A stretch of DNA of 64,000 nt from Pseudalkalibacillus hwajinpoensis. GTDB lineage: Bacteria > Bacillota > Bacilli > Bacillales > Guptibacillaceae. The DNA is taken from contig NZ_JADFCM010000002.1 in assembly GCF_015234585.1 (NCBI RefSeq), positions 186,001 through 250,000 on the forward strand, given 5' to 3'. Each line of letters starts with the position of its first letter. Positions within the stretch are counted from its first letter, which is position 1. Positions 49,701-58,628 of this stretch are shown piece by piece. Under the pieces are notes generated by a model. The model made no database searches. It saw nothing but the letters and a program-made list of their open reading frames with translations, and had not been told where the DNA came from. The position numbers and the translations under genes were made by a program.

Positions 49701-52205
49701 GTTGGTATGACCAATATGGTTGCAAGTAAAATGTCAAATGGGAAAGATCCATCTTCCACAGAAATTAATCCAGACCAATTTGCTACTAATCTTGGAAAGC
49801 AAATGTATGACAAAGAAAAAGCAAATCATGTTTCTTCCGCTACAGGTACTATACAAAAAGAATTTGATAATAATTTTGGTAGCACAAAACAAGATTATAT
49901 ACAATCTGCTAAGCAATCGATACCTACTAAAAACGCTAACCAAAATGCTCAAACTTTAGCTACTACATCTGCAGATCATATGACAAACGAGTGGTCTGCG
50001 AATAACAAAGGACAATTCGTTACTTCTTACAAGCAAAGTAATCCTGGCAAAAGTGAGGAAGAAGTTGAGATTGCATGGGATAACGCTTCGAAAGAAAAGA
50101 GAAAAGAATTTGTTAGTATGGCTAATTCCGTCGCGAGTAAAATGACGAATGGTAAGGATATTTCATCTACTAATATTAGTACTGATCAATTCGCTACTAA
50201 TTTAGGACAAAGAATGTATGACAATGAAAAAGCAAACTATGTAGCCTCTGCTCCTCGTAAATTGTCTAACGAGCAAATAGAATTAGAATTTGATAAACAG
50301 AATGGATCTAAAAGAGTAGCTTATGTCCAATCTGCAGAAAAAGCAGTAGGGAATTTCACGAAGGTTAATGCTTCGCAATTAGCTAACGAAACTGCGGAAA
50401 ACATGACTAATGATTGGGCAAATAAAAACCAATCGAACTTCTCTAAGGATTACAAGGTTCAAAAGCCTGGTGCAAGTCCAGCTGAGGTTGACGTAGCATG
50501 GACCAAACAAGTTGATGATAAACGAAAAGAAATGATCACCGTAACAACTGGTTTGGCTCAGAAAATGAGCAATGGCCAATCGATTCAAAATACTCAACTA
50601 GATAGTAAGACTTTTGCAGGTAATTTAGGAAAAGAACTATACGAAAATGAAAAGATGAATTATCGATCGAATTACAAACAACAAGCTAGCGCTTCAGACC
50701 AACAGCTTGAAATTGAATTTGAGAAGGGACAAGCAGGAACAGGGAGAGCTTATTTCAAAGCTGCTCGAAATGCTGTAAAAGATGTTAATGGTGCCCAAAT
50801 TTATGATAAGTCCGATCTATCTCATGAAGTAAATACTCCTTATCTTGTTTCTCAATTGGCAACCAGGGCAACTAATCAGGAGAAGCAGAAATATATTACG
50901 GAACAGATTTCTAATATCGTTCCTAAAAATGTGGCGGAAGAAAATTGGCAAACACAAAAAGCTGGTCCTACTTATCAAAGAAACCTCAAAAGTGTTTCTT
51001 CTCAACTACCTAATCGGATTCCTCTGGATAAACGAATTAATGATGGAGCCGTTAAAAAAATGGTAGGCGCCGGTTATAACGGTGGGGTTCACGCCATTTC
51101 TTCAACTCTGGAACTTCCTAAAATCACGAATTTTGTACAAGATACAAAATTAGGTAAATTGGCTGTTGCTGGAACACAAGGAGCGCAAGCAGGCTATCAA
51201 AATGCTTTATTAAATCCTCCGAATGGTGTCGTTTCTAAAGCAATAAATCCCATTGTCGGTGGTACTTCTGGAGCAATGTCTGCTATGAAAACATCTTTCC
51301 AAGAAAAACATGTACCAGAAAATGCGGTTGAAAAGCAAGCAGGTTTCAGAAATGCTGCTGCTTACGCAACGGGTATCGTTGGTGGAGTACGAGGTTATAA
51401 GAAAGCTAGCACCCTAGCATCTAAACATAATCCATATAATCGCCCGGTTAATGATCAAATCGCAGAAGTATCGGATATCAAGCATCTAGCCCAACAGGTT
51501 GATGACGGTAACGGAAATATGGAAATTGCTAAAGGTTCCGTTCAAATGGTCACGACAAACGACAAAAGCTTTATACAAGTACGTGATCGTACTGGCCAAA
51601 CACGGGTTATTTCTAGGCATGGTTCCGGAGATAGTGCATTGAAGGAAGGAGATACAGTATATCAGGATTTAACTGTTAAGGATGATACTTTATTACAAGA
51701 TTCTAACCCATATCGTTATGATTCTGCCGGTGGAAAATCTGAATTAAATCGTCGTATTAACGTTTCTCCTAATAATTTGTTGGCAAATCGAAATACACGA
51801 AAAAATCCAAGAGTCGTTCAAGAAGTTCAGGCTTATAATCAGCAAGTCGATAGTGGACAATTCTATTCCAATGATGTTCAAACTCAAATGAAAGACCTGA
51901 AAATGGTAGTAACAAAAGAGCGCAGCTATATGATAGGAACAGATAGTCAAGGACAAAACCATCGTGTTTCTCCGTATGGATCAGGAGATGCTCGTTTAAA
52001 TCCAAATGAAGCACGTAAAGTAAATTATTCTGTTAGAAACAGAAGATATAATCAGGAAGATGCATTCGATGAAGCAGATGAATCTATTAGTTACACTACA
52101 TCTCTTACCCCGGATGATTTGATTCCAGTTAAGAGCAATAAAAGAGCATCTCGAAGGAATGATTTTGAGGCGGTAAGGCATAAGTCTCTTGGAGGTACTT
52201 TTTAA
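46707..52205 (+). CDS. Giant VirB6-like membrane protein with tandem repeats (1832 aa)
   Basis: ATG 46707 follows AAGGAGG. The first 270 residues hold about six membrane helices and resemble VirB6/TrbL. A Gly/Ala-rich glycine-zipper segment follows (about 350-420). Residues about 450-1340 contain seven related units, each marked by W-(A/S)-x-x-N-K-x-x-F and, in most, N-P-...-E-V-x-x-A-W. The C-terminus has two related segments of about 110 residues, each with VSPYGSGD- or ISRHGSGD-like turns. Ordinary VirB6 proteins are a few hundred residues. The repeats may form a long extracellular or channel-lining structure. Confidence 0.75.
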   Translation: MMDIIGDKLADVFNPLFSVIYAWIVKPFLELKLFKTLIYGSSEDEDLVFNTFTPDEIEKIVKPGMDVIMILAVFLLLIAIVLAGMKMSSVAINPANRTYIIEFFKDFAIVAILLLNLPTLYSLIFGVNDAIISVFSVAHDDALMEMKETIEPGDDVLGQMIIQLCLLGLFIWGNFYYMMRKLTLVLFMILGPLMAVMLLIPQTKGITIGWLKEFIGTVFVQSVHACLYWVIALMSITESGLEAVILYIIFIPTAEALRSLLGLGGQMSNGLSKAGAMFGMSALAGMYGSIKGAANDKSVTGALRGAANGVKDGAGRTGESGSDENTENNVKSALGGNTGTDTGTNSLAERMLKPGDVTSKMGKMALGMAGSIAGSPMGPAGAIAGSTVGFGVGGVVGGVAGRVGGAGVEGVKLGAKQLAKGAKSGWQNAKDSYNAESLADEKLANELADADTTSWASNNKEQFMEQMKEKFPDAHEESLEGMWNSKVNDKKSDFLKQARQTVGDIKKNDGAFGKAQQVADKATGRLTEAWADNNKEHFMNEYDRNNPITEENDLATHNMNKQASWNNALENKRNEIADLSNETAKSMSNGLPENHAYINKEDFANMVGAKMLNNEKSAFKEQYREQFNPDATDNEIDSHFDQQHGGQREAYVLAAMGAVKGNKPVKASDLVNESTENMTQQWASDNKEQFVSAYQHNNPSASPQEVSEAWEKELRSQKAVFSNVSNKAAKSMTDGNDLSQNIDPNQYAEHVGNELYNSEKAKHVASAPPMSEMQQEKRFDEEHGDKRQQYIQSAKKSVSTDSGVQNAQSLATASADNITKQWADQNKNQFVTTYKQSNPGSSEEEVETAWSNAVKSKRTELGNIANTVASKMANGKDLSSTNIDSDQFANNVGQQVYDNEKAAYVTTSTSNLQKEFDENNRDKKEQLVQTAKRSISNSQGSPNAQSLASTSAENMTKEWSDNNKGQFITSYKQSNPGKSEAEVEKAWSEAVSGKKQEFVGMTNMVASKMSNGKDPSSTEINPDQFATNLGKQMYDKEKANHVSSATGTIQKEFDNNFGSTKQDYIQSAKQSIPTKNANQNAQTLATTSADHMTNEWSANNKGQFVTSYKQSNPGKSEEEVEIAWDNASKEKRKEFVSMANSVASKMTNGKDISSTNISTDQFATNLGQRMYDNEKANYVASAPRKLSNEQIELEFDKQNGSKRVAYVQSAEKAVGNFTKVNASQLANETAENMTNDWANKNQSNFSKDYKVQKPGASPAEVDVAWTKQVDDKRKEMITVTTGLAQKMSNGQSIQNTQLDSKTFAGNLGKELYENEKMNYRSNYKQQASASDQQLEIEFEKGQAGTGRAYFKAARNAVKDVNGAQIYDKSDLSHEVNTPYLVSQLATRATNQEKQKYITEQISNIVPKNVAEENWQTQKAGPTYQRNLKSVSSQLPNRIPLDKRINDGAVKKMVGAGYNGGVHAISSTLELPKITNFVQDTKLGKLAVAGTQGAQAGYQNALLNPPNGVVSKAINPIVGGTSGAMSAMKTSFQEKHVPENAVEKQAGFRNAAAYATGIVGGVRGYKKASTLASKHNPYNRPVNDQIAEVSDIKHLAQQVDDGNGNMEIAKGSVQMVTTNDKSFIQVRDRTGQTRVISRHGSGDSALKEGDTVYQDLTVKDDTLLQDSNPYRYDSAGGKSELNRRINVSPNNLLANRNTRKNPRVVQEVQAYNQQVDSGQFYSNDVQTQMKDLKMVVTKERSYMIGTDSQGQNHRVSPYGSGDARLNPNEARKVNYSVRNRRYNQEDAFDEADESISYTTSLTPDDLIPVKSNKRASRRNDFEAVRHKSLGGTF
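48050..50700 (+). repeat. Tandem coding repeats of about 411 bases
   Basis: Unit markers (codons for the W-x-x-N-K string) lie near 48291, 48747, 49168, 49579, 49990 and 50413, with a weaker first unit near 48070. Three central units are spaced at 411 bases and are closest to one another; outer ones have diverged. This is a clear internal amplification that may vary between isolates. Confidence 0.75.
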
Positions 52206-54202
52206 TGGCACTTCCAAAACCTCCCGACGAGAATCAAGGGTCGCAACTACAGCAGATTGCGAAAGATAAAATTAAAAATGCTGCCGCTAAAAAAGGTAGA
52301 AAACTAGCTAAAAAGATTGCAAAAAAGGGTGCTAAATTAGCTCTTAAAGTTGTTAAACACGCAGTGGCCGCTTTAGTAAAACTTCTATTATCCTTATTGG
52401 GAGGCGTTAGCCTCCCTGTAATAGGGATCATGATTGGAGTATTTGTAGTAATTGTGGTTGCTTTTATGGTTTCTTCTCTAATGTTTGGAACAGGAACAGG
52501 ATTAGAAGGGGATGAATTAGACCTTCATAAGTATATAGTTGAACAATCAGAAGGAACTGTCGATATGGATGACCCCCTTCAAAGGCCATATAGAGTACCT
52601 GAAGAATTAATAGCAGCTGTTATTCAATTGGATACGGTTAAACAAAAAGATGAAGATGAAATTAAGGAACTCATAAGAACAATGGCTGATGCACTCGCTC
52701 CAGAATTTATGTATGATGACTTCAACGAATGGACGGAAACGAAAACCAAAGTATGTGAAGATGGAGACTGTGGCTCTTGGAGCAAAGTAAAAAGAAAAGA
52801 TAAGTGGGTTACCAAATTAACCTCGGTTGATTACTGGAATGGTTCGACAACCTTTACCCACACTCAAAGAACCACTGATTGGAAAAGTAAAACAAAAGTA
52901 AGCTATCGAACGGACACTTGGACTGAGACTGAGGAGTACGAAGTCACAGAACGATATCCTTACGTAACTTATGAAAATGGTGTGAGAGTAATTAGGTATC
53001 GCGATCGTGTTGTTACGAAAACGCGAGAAGTAGAAAAATCAAAGAAAGTAAAAATCGAAACAACAACTAAAACACGTTATCAAAAATTCGACACCTCTGA
53101 AAACACTACTGAAGATTACAGCACATTTGATGCTATTTTGAATTCAAATGGATTTACTATGAATGATAAAAGGGTCGTAGAAATTAATTATCTTTTTGCA
53201 GATGGACAAATGGCTTATATTGACTGGCTATCAGGTATGGGAAGTGGATTTGGAAATTATACTGGGTTTGATGGAACTATCATTCCTGGGGAGGGAGTAC
53301 CTCCACAATACATGCCATTCTACTTAGAGGCAGAAAAAAAATATGCAGTAGATTGGTTTGTTTTAGCAGCTATTCATTTTGTAGAGACCGGTTTCTCTAC
53401 CCACCCAACTATGACTTCAGGAGTTGGGGCAGAAGGTCCGTTTCAGTTTATGAAATGTACTTGGCTAGGATGGGCATACCCAGGTTGTACTGGCGGTTTA
53501 GGGAATGCTTCTATCCCAAATGAAATTAAAACTAATCCTGCAATGATCAATAGATATAATGGATATGGTCGAGATGCAAATGGAGATGGAAAAGCAGATC
53601 CTTGGGATATTGAAGATGCAGTAGCAACAGCGGCTTATTATTTATCAAAAAACGGGTATTCCTTAGATCAACGCAAAGCAGTATATGCTTACAACCATGC
53701 AGGTTGGTATGTTGATAAAGTCATGAAAAATGCTGATAAGTTCAAATCACAGGCTACGTATGTACCAGGTGAAGGCAATCTACCTCCCGCTACTAGTGGT
53801 GATTTTATGAGACCAGCTACAGGTAGTATTACATCAGGGTATGGAGGAAGATGGGGGAAGCTCCACGCTGGTGTAGATATTGGTGGAGGTGGAAGAACTC
53901 AAGCAGTTCCAATTGTTGCAGCTGCTGATGGTGTAGTAGTGCGATCATACCTTTCAAGTTCCTATGGTAATTGCGTTATTATAAGGCACAAAATAAATGG
54001 TGTGCAATATGAAACGCTTTATGCTCACATGACTCACAGGACCGTTGCAAATGGGCAAACGGTTAGTAAAGGACAAATGTTAGGGAATATGGGTAATACA
54101 GGTCATTCGACCGGAAAACATCTACACTTCGAAGTCCATAAGGGTTCTTGGAACATAAATAAATCCGATAGTATAGACCCTGTGCTAGTAGTGCCATTTT
54201 AG
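52205..54202 (+). CDS. T4SS cell-wall hydrolase: lytic transglycosylase plus M23 peptidase (665 aa)
   Basis: The ATG overlaps the VirB6 stop (TAATG). A Lys-rich start precedes one membrane helix (about 68-92). A charged middle region (150-300) with repeated Thr/Lys patterns follows. An SLT domain lies at about 345-510 (catalytic Glu in HFVETGFST; EGPFQFM), then a M23/LytM domain at about 545-655 with HAGVDIG and HLHFEVH metal ligands. Such VirB1-like proteins open the peptidoglycan for the transfer channel. Confidence 0.88.
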   Translation: MALPKPPDENQGSQLQQIAKDKIKNAAAKKGRKLAKKIAKKGAKLALKVVKHAVAALVKLLLSLLGGVSLPVIGIMIGVFVVIVVAFMVSSLMFGTGTGLEGDELDLHKYIVEQSEGTVDMDDPLQRPYRVPEELIAAVIQLDTVKQKDEDEIKELIRTMADALAPEFMYDDFNEWTETKTKVCEDGDCGSWSKVKRKDKWVTKLTSVDYWNGSTTFTHTQRTTDWKSKTKVSYRTDTWTETEEYEVTERYPYVTYENGVRVIRYRDRVVTKTREVEKSKKVKIETTTKTRYQKFDTSENTTEDYSTFDAILNSNGFTMNDKRVVEINYLFADGQMAYIDWLSGMGSGFGNYTGFDGTIIPGEGVPPQYMPFYLEAEKKYAVDWFVLAAIHFVETGFSTHPTMTSGVGAEGPFQFMKCTWLGWAYPGCTGGLGNASIPNEIKTNPAMINRYNGYGRDANGDGKADPWDIEDAVATAAYYLSKNGYSLDQRKAVYAYNHAGWYVDKVMKNADKFKSQATYVPGEGNLPPATSGDFMRPATGSITSGYGGRWGKLHAGVDIGGGGRTQAVPIVAAADGVVVRSYLSSSYGNCVIIRHKINGVQYETLYAHMTHRTVANGQTVSKGQMLGNMGNTGHSTGKHLHFEVHKGSWNINKSDSIDPVLVVPF

Positions 54203-54378
54203 TCTAATACTGTCGAATTATGTCGAATATATTATTAAATTACAAAAGAATCCTTAAATTACAAAATAAAATATTTAATTCTCTATAATAAAGAATCCTT
54301 AATTTAGTTAGCTTATATTTATTATACTACCTAAAGTTTTAAATGCAAATTTTAATGAAATCCCTTCAAGGAGTTAAA
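54203..54378 (+). other. AT-rich gap with a direct repeat
   Basis: AAAGAATCCTTAA occurs twice (near 54245 and 54289). No clear promoter is visible, and no terminator, so the next gene may still be read from the T4SS operon. Confidence 0.4.
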
Positions 54379-55005
54379 ATGAAAAAAATTATATTAAGTT
54401 GTCTTAGTTTGATGACAATCACTGTGGTAATTTCCTTGTTAGTTTATTTAGGTAGAGACCATGCAGAAGAGCTTCCTATAAATAAAGAATCTCAAAATGA
54501 AATATTACAAGAGATTAAAAAAGTTGAAGCTCAAGAGGAGATAGTAAGGAAATGGGTGAATACTTCGGATTATGATGGAGGGTTTGTAGATCATCCCGAT
54601 GAAGAGATTTTAGCTAAATACAAAAATAAGAAGGGAGTAGTTGAATATCTTTTCGCCACAGTTTTAATGGATAATCCTGAACTCTTTATCCAGGCATTTG
54701 ATACTGAAACTATCTCAAAGGACTTATTTAAAGATGATGAAATAGATAAAAAGATAGTAGCGCAAAGAATGATGGATCGTATCTCCAGAAACAAAACGCT
54801 GGTCGGAGTTGGCTATACACCACTAAAAGGTTCTTTTGGAGCAGAGAAGGATGAGTCAAAAGTAATTTTGCGTTATAAAGATGATTTAGAGGTTAGCTTA
54901 GAACTTAGCTTTGTTAAAGGTGGTACAGCCCATGCAGAGGATGATGAAATTTATTCAGTTAGCACTTCTGCCTGGGACATGATTGATCAAATAGAATCGC
55001 ACTAA
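54379..55005 (+). CDS. Membrane-anchored protein, possible VirB8-like (208 aa)
   Basis: ATG 54379 follows AAGGAG. One N-terminal membrane helix (5-25) precedes an extracellular domain with a mixed fold. Position at the end of the T4SS operon and this topology fit a VirB8/TcpC-type protein, a component otherwise missing from the operon. No family motif is visible, so the assignment is only positional. Confidence 0.5.
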   Translation: MKKIILSCLSLMTITVVISLLVYLGRDHAEELPINKESQNEILQEIKKVEAQEEIVRKWVNTSDYDGGFVDHPDEEILAKYKNKKGVVEYLFATVLMDNPELFIQAFDTETISKDLFKDDEIDKKIVAQRMMDRISRNKTLVGVGYTPLKGSFGAEKDESKVILRYKDDLEVSLELSFVKGGTAHAEDDEIYSVSTSAWDMIDQIESH

Positions 55006-55035
55006 CCTTTAATGGTTAGTGCGATTCTTGTTTTT
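54993..55035 (+). terminator. Terminator of the T4SS operon
   Basis: AGAATCGCACTAACC and GGTTAGTGCGATTCT form a perfect 15-bp stem with a 6-base loop, then TGTTTTT. It overlaps the stop codon of the last gene and also the end of the converging gene at 55009. Confidence 0.85.
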
Positions 55036-55569
55036 ATAATACTGAATTTCTTTTGAAGTTAAATACTTATACAGCGTACTATAGGATGGAAGGTTGTTCG
55101 TCCTGGCATATTGGTTCCAATACTCTCTACTTACAAAAAAGTCAATATGGTCATTGAGAATCTGCTCAATATCACTTTTAGTATACCCGCTTTTCCTTAT
55201 CTTTGAAGCAGGAGGCAAGTTGAGTGCTTCACGAGTAGAGTTCCATGAACCAAACTCGTTAATATACGTTTGAGGTGAAGGAAGGTGTTGCTCACTAGCA
55301 TACTTTTCCCATCTTCTCTTTGTTGAGAAATGGTTGATATTCTTCTTACCAATATGGATTAATTCATCCCTGGTGTATTTCTCCCGCTGCCTTATCTTAG
55401 GTATCTCCAATAATTGCTTTGTTTTGTTCCATGAACCAAACCGCTTTATTAACGTTATAGAGCGGGGGAGGTTATGGGTATTAGCATATTTATCCCATGC
55501 TCTAACAGTCGTCATAGCCTGTGTATGAGGTTTGAGTAATTGTATTATTTCTTCATCGCCAAGTTTCAT
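55009..55569 (-). CDS. Protein with three homing-endonuclease-associated (HNH-repeat-like) motifs (186 aa)
   Basis: The start is ATG 55569, with ATG 55578 as an alternative overlapping the previous stop. Three similar units are present: WDKYANTHNLPRSITLIKRF, WEKYASEQHLPSPQTYINEF and WNQYARTNNLPSYSTLYKYL, each followed in the first two by GSWN. This matches repeat modules found with homing endonucleases, which bind DNA. No nuclease domain is present. It lies downstream of a membrane protein gene and may be a DNA-binding regulator. Confidence 0.6.
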   Translation of the reverse strand: MKLGDEEIIQLLKPHTQAMTTVRAWDKYANTHNLPRSITLIKRFGSWNKTKQLLEIPKIRQREKYTRDELIHIGKKNINHFSTKRRWEKYASEQHLPSPQTYINEFGSWNSTREALNLPPASKIRKSGYTKSDIEQILNDHIDFFVSREYWNQYARTNNLPSYSTLYKYLTSKEIQYYKNKNRTNH

Positions 55570-55574
55570 TCTAT

Positions 55575-56798
55575 TCATCCTTCTGCTTGTCGAGCGTTTT
55601 GTTCTTGTTCCCAAATGTACTGAACAGCGCCTTCGTTACTTGCATTATACTTTTTGATTTCTGATACAAAGTGATCAAAATCTTCTTTATTCGTAGCATC
55701 TGAAATTTGTTGTTTCAAATACTCTTTACCTGAAAAGTATAGATTTTGTTGTTCTTCAATGAAGTGAATAAAGTGTTTATAATACCTGTAAAACTTCAGT
55801 TTTGGATGAATTTCTTTTGCTCTAGACAAATCTACATAAGTTTCGATTTCATCGTATTTAAAATAAGTAAATGTATGTCTAAAAGGGTCAAAATCTACAT
55901 TATTAGAACTTTGGGTATCAGGATAGTCAGTCTTCCTGATATATTCTTTATGTTTATCTAATTGAAATTTACCATCTTTCATAGAACCAGTAAGTTTAAT
56001 TTTTTCACCAACAAAGGTATCAGGATCATTAAAGATTGGTAAGCATTTCGGAGCAACTGGCTTTGGAATTAAGATACATAAATCTCGTTCATAAGTAATT
56101 CCTAATAAGAAAAAATAATCACCTTTTGTGGGAAGTCTGTTAAGTCTATTATAGGCTTCCTCAAAAGTAAGGACATTATTTTGTACCATTATTTCTTCGT
56201 CTAAGTTTGGGCGTTTCTCCTGTGGCTCTTTTCCATTTATAACATTAGTAAATAATTCGTCTCTTTCTTTTTCCAATCTCTTTTTTTCATCTTCTATACC
56301 AGCATTTATAAAATAATCAATTACCTCTTTATTTATCGCTAATCTTTTTTTCTCCACATAGCCCTTAGGATCAAGTCTTTTTTCATCCTTATCGGCTATA
56401 AATCCTAATAAAAGAATAAACCAATACAGTAACACTAGAGGAAAGAATACTACAGACATTAACCCAATTAGGATCTTCTGAAAAAATTCGTTTTGAGTAA
56501 TAGCAACTATAAAGAGGGTAATGGCCAGTAATATCGAACCTATTAACATTAAAGCTAGTGATAGAGCAAAGGCAGCCACCATAATTCGATAAAATGTCAT
56601 ACCTGGTGCTCCATCTATAATAAGTCCCATTGAATCTAATAAAGATACGACTCCTATAAATTTAAATAACGGAAGTACTTGGTCCCAATAAGCCGCTATT
56701 ACAATAGTGAGTATAATCCCCATAAGTCCAGCTAAGCCAGTTTTTTTACCTCTATGATACATAAGTGCTGAATCCACAAAATGTAGTACTGTATTCAT
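55575..56798 (-). CDS. Membrane protein of unknown function (407 aa)
   Basis: ATG 56798 follows GGCGGTG. Five or so membrane helices occur in the first 135 residues, followed by a cytoplasmic domain rich in charged residues with no motif recognised. It is co-transcribed with the repeat protein gene at 55009. It may be an exclusion or stress-linked protein of the plasmid cargo region. Confidence 0.55.
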   Translation of the reverse strand: MNTVLHFVDSALMYHRGKKTGLAGLMGIILTIVIAAYWDQVLPLFKFIGVVSLLDSMGLIIDGAPGMTFYRIMVAAFALSLALMLIGSILLAITLFIVAITQNEFFQKILIGLMSVVFFPLVLLYWFILLLGFIADKDEKRLDPKGYVEKKRLAINKEVIDYFINAGIEDEKKRLEKERDELFTNVINGKEPQEKRPNLDEEIMVQNNVLTFEEAYNRLNRLPTKGDYFFLLGITYERDLCILIPKPVAPKCLPIFNDPDTFVGEKIKLTGSMKDGKFQLDKHKEYIRKTDYPDTQSSNNVDFDPFRHTFTYFKYDEIETYVDLSRAKEIHPKLKFYRYYKHFIHFIEEQQNLYFSGKEYLKQQISDATNKEDFDHFVSEIKKYNASNEGAVQYIWEQEQNARQAEG

Positions 56799-56894
56799 AT
56801 TTTCACCGCCAATCTAATTGTATAACGATTATACCACAAATAAATAAAGTTAGCGTAATTTCTAAAAATCATTCTATTTTTCAAAAAACCTCGC

Positions 56895-57023
56895 TATCAA
56901 ATGTTCGTTTTTGATAATAACCGTGAAACTCACCTCTATCCGTTCAAAACTCCTCTAAAACAAGTATCAAAAACCATCTCATAATCAAAGTTCCAATATA
57001 TACTACTGCTAACCTTTTTGATA
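56895..57023. other. Resolution-like site upstream of the serine recombinase
   Basis: TATCAAA half-sites occur at 56895-56901, 56965-56971 and, inverted (TTTGATA), at 56910-56916 and 57017-57023. Closely paired half-sites of this type upstream of a resolvase gene are typical of res sites, though the spacing here has not been tested. Confidence 0.45.
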
Positions 57024-57060
57024 ATATAGAAGTACCACCAATCGAAAAGGGGAGATCGTT

Positions 57061-57627
57061 ATGTTATTTGGATACGCTCGAGTCAGTACGAAGGATCAAA
57101 ACTTACATATGCAATTTGACGCTCTAAAGAAATACGGAGTTGAAGAGAAAAACATCTACTCAGAGAAAATCACTGGAACGAAAAAGGATCGTCCTGCGTT
57201 TATGGAAATGCTGAAGTATCTAAGAGAAGGGGATACGGTCGTGGTTTATAAACTTGATCGAATCGGTCGGAGTACGAAGCACCTGGTGGACCTGATTAAC
57301 GACTTTCAGGAGAAGGGCATCAACTTTGTTTCGATCAATGAAAACATCGATACGACTACGGCGATGGGGAAGCTCGTATTTACAATCTTCAGTGGCTTGG
57401 CACAGTTTGAGCGCGACATTATCTCAGAGCGAACTAAGTCAGGGTTGGATGCAGCGAGAGCGAGGGGACGAAAGGGAGGAAGACCGAAAAAAGACCAATC
57501 CAAGTTGGATATGGCCTTTCGGATGTATGATAGCAAGGAGTACAGCATTCAAGAGATATTGAATGCGACTGGTATTAGTAGAGCTACTTTTTATAGATAT
57601 CTTAGCGAACAAAGAGAATCAAAGTAG
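57061..57627 (+). CDS. Serine recombinase, resolvase/invertase family (188 aa)
   Basis: The start gives GYARVSTKDQ with catalytic Ser-9. The DRIGRST motif and long helix follow, then the C-terminal helix-turn-helix (about 150-182, QEILNATGISRATFYRYL). Length is right for Tn3-type resolvases. Base composition is richer in GC than the neighbours, pointing to acquisition. It may resolve dimers or have brought in the cargo region. Confidence 0.9.
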   Translation: MLFGYARVSTKDQNLHMQFDALKKYGVEEKNIYSEKITGTKKDRPAFMEMLKYLREGDTVVVYKLDRIGRSTKHLVDLINDFQEKGINFVSINENIDTTTAMGKLVFTIFSGLAQFERDIISERTKSGLDAARARGRKGGRPKKDQSKLDMAFRMYDSKEYSIQEILNATGISRATFYRYLSEQRESK

Positions 57628-57642
57628 TTTATTTTAAACTTA

Positions 57643-58611
57643 TTATATCTGTAGTGCAGTATTAACCCTGGTTAATATTTCATCACCAATCCATTGCGTA
57701 AAATCTTCAATAGAATTGGTATTCCAAGTATTTTGATTTCTAGCAATTTCGTACCCTTGGAATAAACTAGGAATTATTTTAGTGTAAGCTAATATGGTTA
57801 GTAATATTTTTCTATTATCATCAAGATATGCATTGCTAAATCTTCCTTCATATTCGTATTCCGAAATTTGAAGATTTCCCTTCGCTCCCAGGACTAATGG
57901 AAGACGTTCATTTTCATAATCAATAGAAACACTAAGCGCTTTTAAAGGATCATTCATAAATAAAAAAGCTAAGGTTCCAAGTATGGCCGATATTCTTTCA
58001 CCATCTCCTGATAAATTATGTGTAGAATCTTGTGTAGTCCCATGAAAACCTGTCCATGATCTTATGGCTGTATGTGGAGCTCTATTTACTATTCTATTTC
58101 CACGTGTAAAGGCATTGAGTATCCAATAAAAAAAGTCGTTTTGAATTTGAAATGTTTGTGGGTGTCTTATAGTTTCTCCCCATATATCGCTTGGAAGTAA
58201 ATCGTTGGTGAAGGTATTCAAAGAAGAGCCCGGTGGAAGCCATGGAGCAAAATAGACTTTTTCTTCGTATTCAAAAAATACTGATTTGACTTCAGTAATA
58301 TTTACTCTATCACTTTTTTGAACTAAGGAATTTCTTAGTTGTGGATCTTCAAACCATTTGTCTTTTCTCTTGGTTCTTTCATTATAACCCTGGATAAATA
58401 TAAAACGAATCTCTTCTCTAGTACCAGCTTGGAGATTTTGAATATTCATTCCTCGATTATTGATAACATTCCAACGTTTAGTTAGCACCTCATGATCTGG
58501 CCAATCTTCATCTTCTACAGGCTCATCTAATACCGAATTATGTTCTAGCAGTTGTGCAGCTTGATTTAAGTCATTGATGTCTGTCAGACAAACCAGTGAG
58601 ACATTAAACAT
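57643..58611 (-). CDS. Unknown protein of a three-gene operon (322 aa)
   Basis: ATG 58611 follows GAGGAG. The protein is soluble with many aromatic residues and no recognised motif. A central part (APHTAIRSWTGFHGTTQD) carries several Arg and His. The gene is last of a minus-strand operon with a membrane protein and a small protein. It may be the effector or sensor of an undescribed system. Confidence 0.6.
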   Translation of the reverse strand: MFNVSLVCLTDINDLNQAAQLLEHNSVLDEPVEDEDWPDHEVLTKRWNVINNRGMNIQNLQAGTREEIRFIFIQGYNERTKRKDKWFEDPQLRNSLVQKSDRVNITEVKSVFFEYEEKVYFAPWLPPGSSLNTFTNDLLPSDIWGETIRHPQTFQIQNDFFYWILNAFTRGNRIVNRAPHTAIRSWTGFHGTTQDSTHNLSGDGERISAILGTLAFLFMNDPLKALSVSIDYENERLPLVLGAKGNLQISEYEYEGRFSNAYLDDNRKILLTILAYTKIIPSLFQGYEIARNQNTWNTNSIEDFTQWIGDEILTRVNTALQI

Positions 58612-58628
58612 ACTACCACTCCTCTTTT

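Noticed and set aside
48050..50700. Tandem DNA repeats as a non-coding satellite
   Set aside because: They are in frame within one continuous coding sequence and encode a coherent protein repeat.
54203..54378. AT-rich gap as a possible promoter region
   Set aside because: No -35/-10 pair with acceptable spacing could be settled, so no promoter was reported.
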